From Gallionella sp. (GTDB lineage: Bacteria; Pseudomonadota; Gammaproteobacteria; Burkholderiales; Gallionellaceae), in assembly GCA_004298605.1 (NCBI GenBank), contig SCPW01000138.1, forward strand, positions 1-9,442: a stretch of 9,442 nt of DNA, given 5' to 3'. Numbering within the stretch: position 1 is the first letter of the stretch; every line of letters begins with the position of its first letter. Positions 8,069-9,442 of this stretch are shown here, one piece after another. The notes below the pieces were generated by a model. It made no database searches. It was not told the origin of the DNA and was given only the letters and a program-made list of their open reading frames with translations. Made by a program: the position numbers and the translations under genes.

Positions 8069-8108
8069 TTGTACTATACAAATATGTCAAGCGGTAAATT
8101 TGTCAAGC
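8069..8108 (-). promoter_or_regulatory. Candidate promoter/operator region of the small gene: inverted repeat plus tandem repeat
   Basis: TTGTA-CTA-TACAA (8069-8081) is a 13-base inverted repeat. Next to it lie two 13-base direct repeats, AAATATGTCAAGC (8080-8092) and AAATTTGTCAAGC (8096-8108), identical at 12 of 13 positions with a 16-base period. On the minus strand each repeat contains TTGACA, the -35 consensus, and the inverted repeat contains TATAGT and TACAAT, both 5/6 matches to -10. However, no TTGACA/-10 pair has clean 17-base spacing, so the exact promoter is uncertain. The arrangement is about 35-75 bases upstream of the small gene's Shine-Dalgarno. Confidence 0.4.
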
Positions 8109-8341
8109 TTAAAATGCCAAGCAAATCAAGCTGCGCAGGCTGTTTTCTGTTAGCATTTAATCGGTCTGTGGAGGGGCGTAGTTCCATTTCTGAATTAAAA
8201 GCAGGAAGCACGCCACATGATCGTCATCGTATTAAAACAAAGCTGAGATGGTTGCGTAATTTTTATATCTATTTCATGCCATTTTCGTAATGTAGCCCAC
8301 TCTGTTTACATCTGGTTCTGACTAGCCCAGCTTAGGAATAT
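8109..8341. other. Non-coding gap upstream of the FAD oxidoreductase gene
   Basis: Further CAAGC-containing copies (GCCAAGC 8116-8122, ATCAAGC 8125-8131) continue the repeat pattern at the left end. Beyond that I see no gene, no hairpin terminator and no clear -35/-10 pair for the downstream gene. A 73-codon open frame (8069-8290) starts with TTG, lacks a Shine-Dalgarno and looks like chance. Confidence 0.45.
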
Positions 8342-9442
8342 ATGTCGCAAATCGATTTCGTTTCACTACTATCAGCCCTTATCGGCAGCGAGGCTGTACT
8401 GACCGGCGAAGATTCTGCGCCGTATTGCGCCGACCGGCGGGGCCGTTATTCCGGCAACGCGCTGGCGGTGGTGTTCCCGTCGGACGCGCAGCAGGTCGCA
8501 GAGGTAGTAAAGCTATGCGCCGAAAATAAAGTTTATATCGTGCCGCAATGCGGCAACACCAGCTTGTGCGGGGGAAGTGTGCCGCTGCCGCAGGCGAAAC
8601 AGGTTGTGCTGAATCTGTCGCGCATGAAGCGTATTCGCGCGGTTGATCCCCTTAATTACACCATGACTGTCGAGGCGGGCTGCACGCTGGCCAGCGTGCG
8701 CGAGGCGGCGGAGCAGAATAATCGCCTGTTTCCGCTCGAATTGACAGCAATTTTGCGGTATTGCGAGATAGGCGGGAACATTTCCACCAATGCCGGTGGC
8801 ATCGGTGTGTTGCGTTACGGCAATGCGCGCGATCTGGTGCTGGGGTTGGAAGTGGTATTACCGGATGGACGCATCTGGAACGGTTTGCGCAGTTTGCGCA
8901 AGGACAACACCGGTTATGACTTGAAGCACCTGTTTATCGGGGCGGAAGGCACGCTGGGCATCATCACTGCCGCCGTGTTGAAACTATATCCGCGCCCGCA
9001 ATCAACCGCCACAGCCTGCTTGGCTATTGCTAATCCTCTGATAGCCGTGCGTCTGCTGGCGCATATCCGCGCAACCTGTGGCGATACCTTGAGCGGTTTT
9101 GAGATTATTTCGCGCAGTTGTTTGGATCTGGTGTTCAGGCACATTCCCGAAACCGGTGAGCCGTTCCAAAACCAGTACGGATATTATTTGTTGATCCATT
9201 CGTGTGATGTGCTGCAAAGCCCGCTGGATGACGCTTTGCGCAATGCGATACAAAGTTTTGGCGCAGGTATTCTGGACTTTGACATTACCACCGATGCCGG
9301 TAAGGCAGCGCAGTGGTGGAAGCTGCGCATGAATATCAGCGAGGCGCAAAAGCGCGAGGGCATCAGCATCAAGCACGATGTGTCCGTGCCCGTCAGCCGT
9401 GTGGCAGAATTCATCGAACGCGCCGATGCAGTATTAAAAAAT
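8342..9442 (+). CDS. FAD-linked oxidoreductase, GlcD/D-2-hydroxyacid dehydrogenase type, 3'-truncated by the window edge
   Basis: The frame opens at ATG 8342 (AGGA at 8334-8337) and stays open for 367 codons to the edge. Full-length relatives are about 460-475 aa, so roughly 100 residues are missing. The N-terminal FAD-binding domain of the vanillyl-alcohol-oxidase fold is seen: AVVFPSDAQQVAEVVKLC, the pyrophosphate-loop region PQCGNTSLCGGSVPL (68-82), MTVEAGCTLASV, IGGNISTNAGGIGVLRYGN (143-161), KDNTGYDLKHLFIGAEGTLGI (187-207). A C-terminal FAD-oxidase domain follows, with SIKHDVSVPVSRV (342-354). Such enzymes oxidise D-2-hydroxyacids (glycolate, D-lactate, D-2-hydroxyglutarate) and pass electrons to quinone or a flavoprotein; the substrate cannot be fixed here. 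Two stretches differ from the usual family pattern: QCGNTS instead of QGGNTG, and LELTAILRYCEIGG around 132-145. It may be functional with altered specificity, or in early decay. Confidence 0.85.
   Translation, partial: MSQIDFVSLLSALIGSEAVLTGEDSAPYCADRRGRYSGNALAVVFPSDAQQVAEVVKLCAENKVYIVPQCGNTSLCGGSVPLPQAKQVVLNLSRMKRIRAVDPLNYTMTVEAGCTLASVREAAEQNNRLFPLELTAILRYCEIGGNISTNAGGIGVLRYGNARDLVLGLEVVLPDGRIWNGLRSLRKDNTGYDLKHLFIGAEGTLGIITAAVLKLYPRPQSTATACLAIANPLIAVRLLAHIRATCGDTLSGFEIISRSCLDLVFRHIPETGEPFQNQYGYYLLIHSCDVLQSPLDDALRNAIQSFGAGILDFDITTDAGKAAQWWKLRMNISEAQKREGISIKHDVSVPVSRVAEFIERADAVLKN

Noticed and set aside
7884..8090. 68-codon minus-strand frame overlapping the small membrane gene
   Set aside because: It has no Shine-Dalgarno at its start and reads the same bases in another frame from the 33-codon gene, which has a strong ribosome site and a clean membrane span.
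8080..8131. Possible CRISPR-like repeats (CAAGC copies)
   Set aside because: Repeats are only 7-13 bases with irregular 9-16-base spacing, far from CRISPR repeat and spacer sizes.
8069..8290. 73-codon plus-strand frame between the small gene and the FAD gene
   Set aside because: TTG start inside the inverted repeat, no Shine-Dalgarno, and mixed low-information composition.

Overview
The window looks like part of a chromosome of a betaproteobacterium with a respiratory, chemolithotroph-like lifestyle. AtpD, AtpC and PriA closely resemble known betaproteobacterial/gammaproteobacterial proteins. The mix of c-type cytochromes, Tat-exported ferredoxin and NrfD protein would suit a Gallionellaceae/Nitrosomonadales-type organism. 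That placement is inference from remembered protein resemblance; no search was run.

Layout. (1) Positions 2-1609 are the end of the F1Fo ATP synthase operon: atpD (lacking its first ~75-80 codons) and atpC, closed by a 15-bp-stem UUCG terminator (1625-1658). (2) priA, the replication-restart helicase, occupies 1709-3928 on the same strand. (3) Positions 3929-4361 are non-coding. They hold a weak terminator-like palindrome and an exact FNR/Anr-type box (4262-4275), placed where a class II FNR promoter would need it. (4) Positions 4362-7710 are a tight three-gene operon: a membrane-anchored hexahaem cytochrome c (tetrahaem domain fused to a c4-like dihaem domain), a Tat-exported ferredoxin with four [4Fe-4S] clusters, and a polytopic NrfD-family quinone-interacting protein. 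This is the 'JOP' part of Dsr/Hmc/Qrc-like redox complexes without any catalytic molybdopterin subunit. (5) Three consecutive hairpins (7715-7855) close that operon; the last is a perfect 36-bp palindrome. (6) A 33-codon membrane-peptide gene with a strong Shine-Dalgarno lies on the minus strand (7919-8020), with repeats and an inverted repeat in its upstream region. (7) From 8342 to the window edge runs the 5' part of a GlcD/D-2-hydroxyglutarate-dehydrogenase-type FAD oxidoreductase.

How the genes could work together. The hexahaem cytochrome, the four-cluster ferredoxin and the NrfD protein together form a plausible electron path between the quinone pool and periplasmic c-type cytochromes. 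The FNR box suggests induction under low oxygen. The fused c4-like domain suggests the partner may be a terminal oxidase or reductase normally served by cytochrome c4, or, in reverse, an extracellular or periplasmic donor. The direction of electron flow cannot be read from the sequence. The operon with its FNR promoter, and the unlisted small membrane protein, are the parts of this window most likely to be undescribed.
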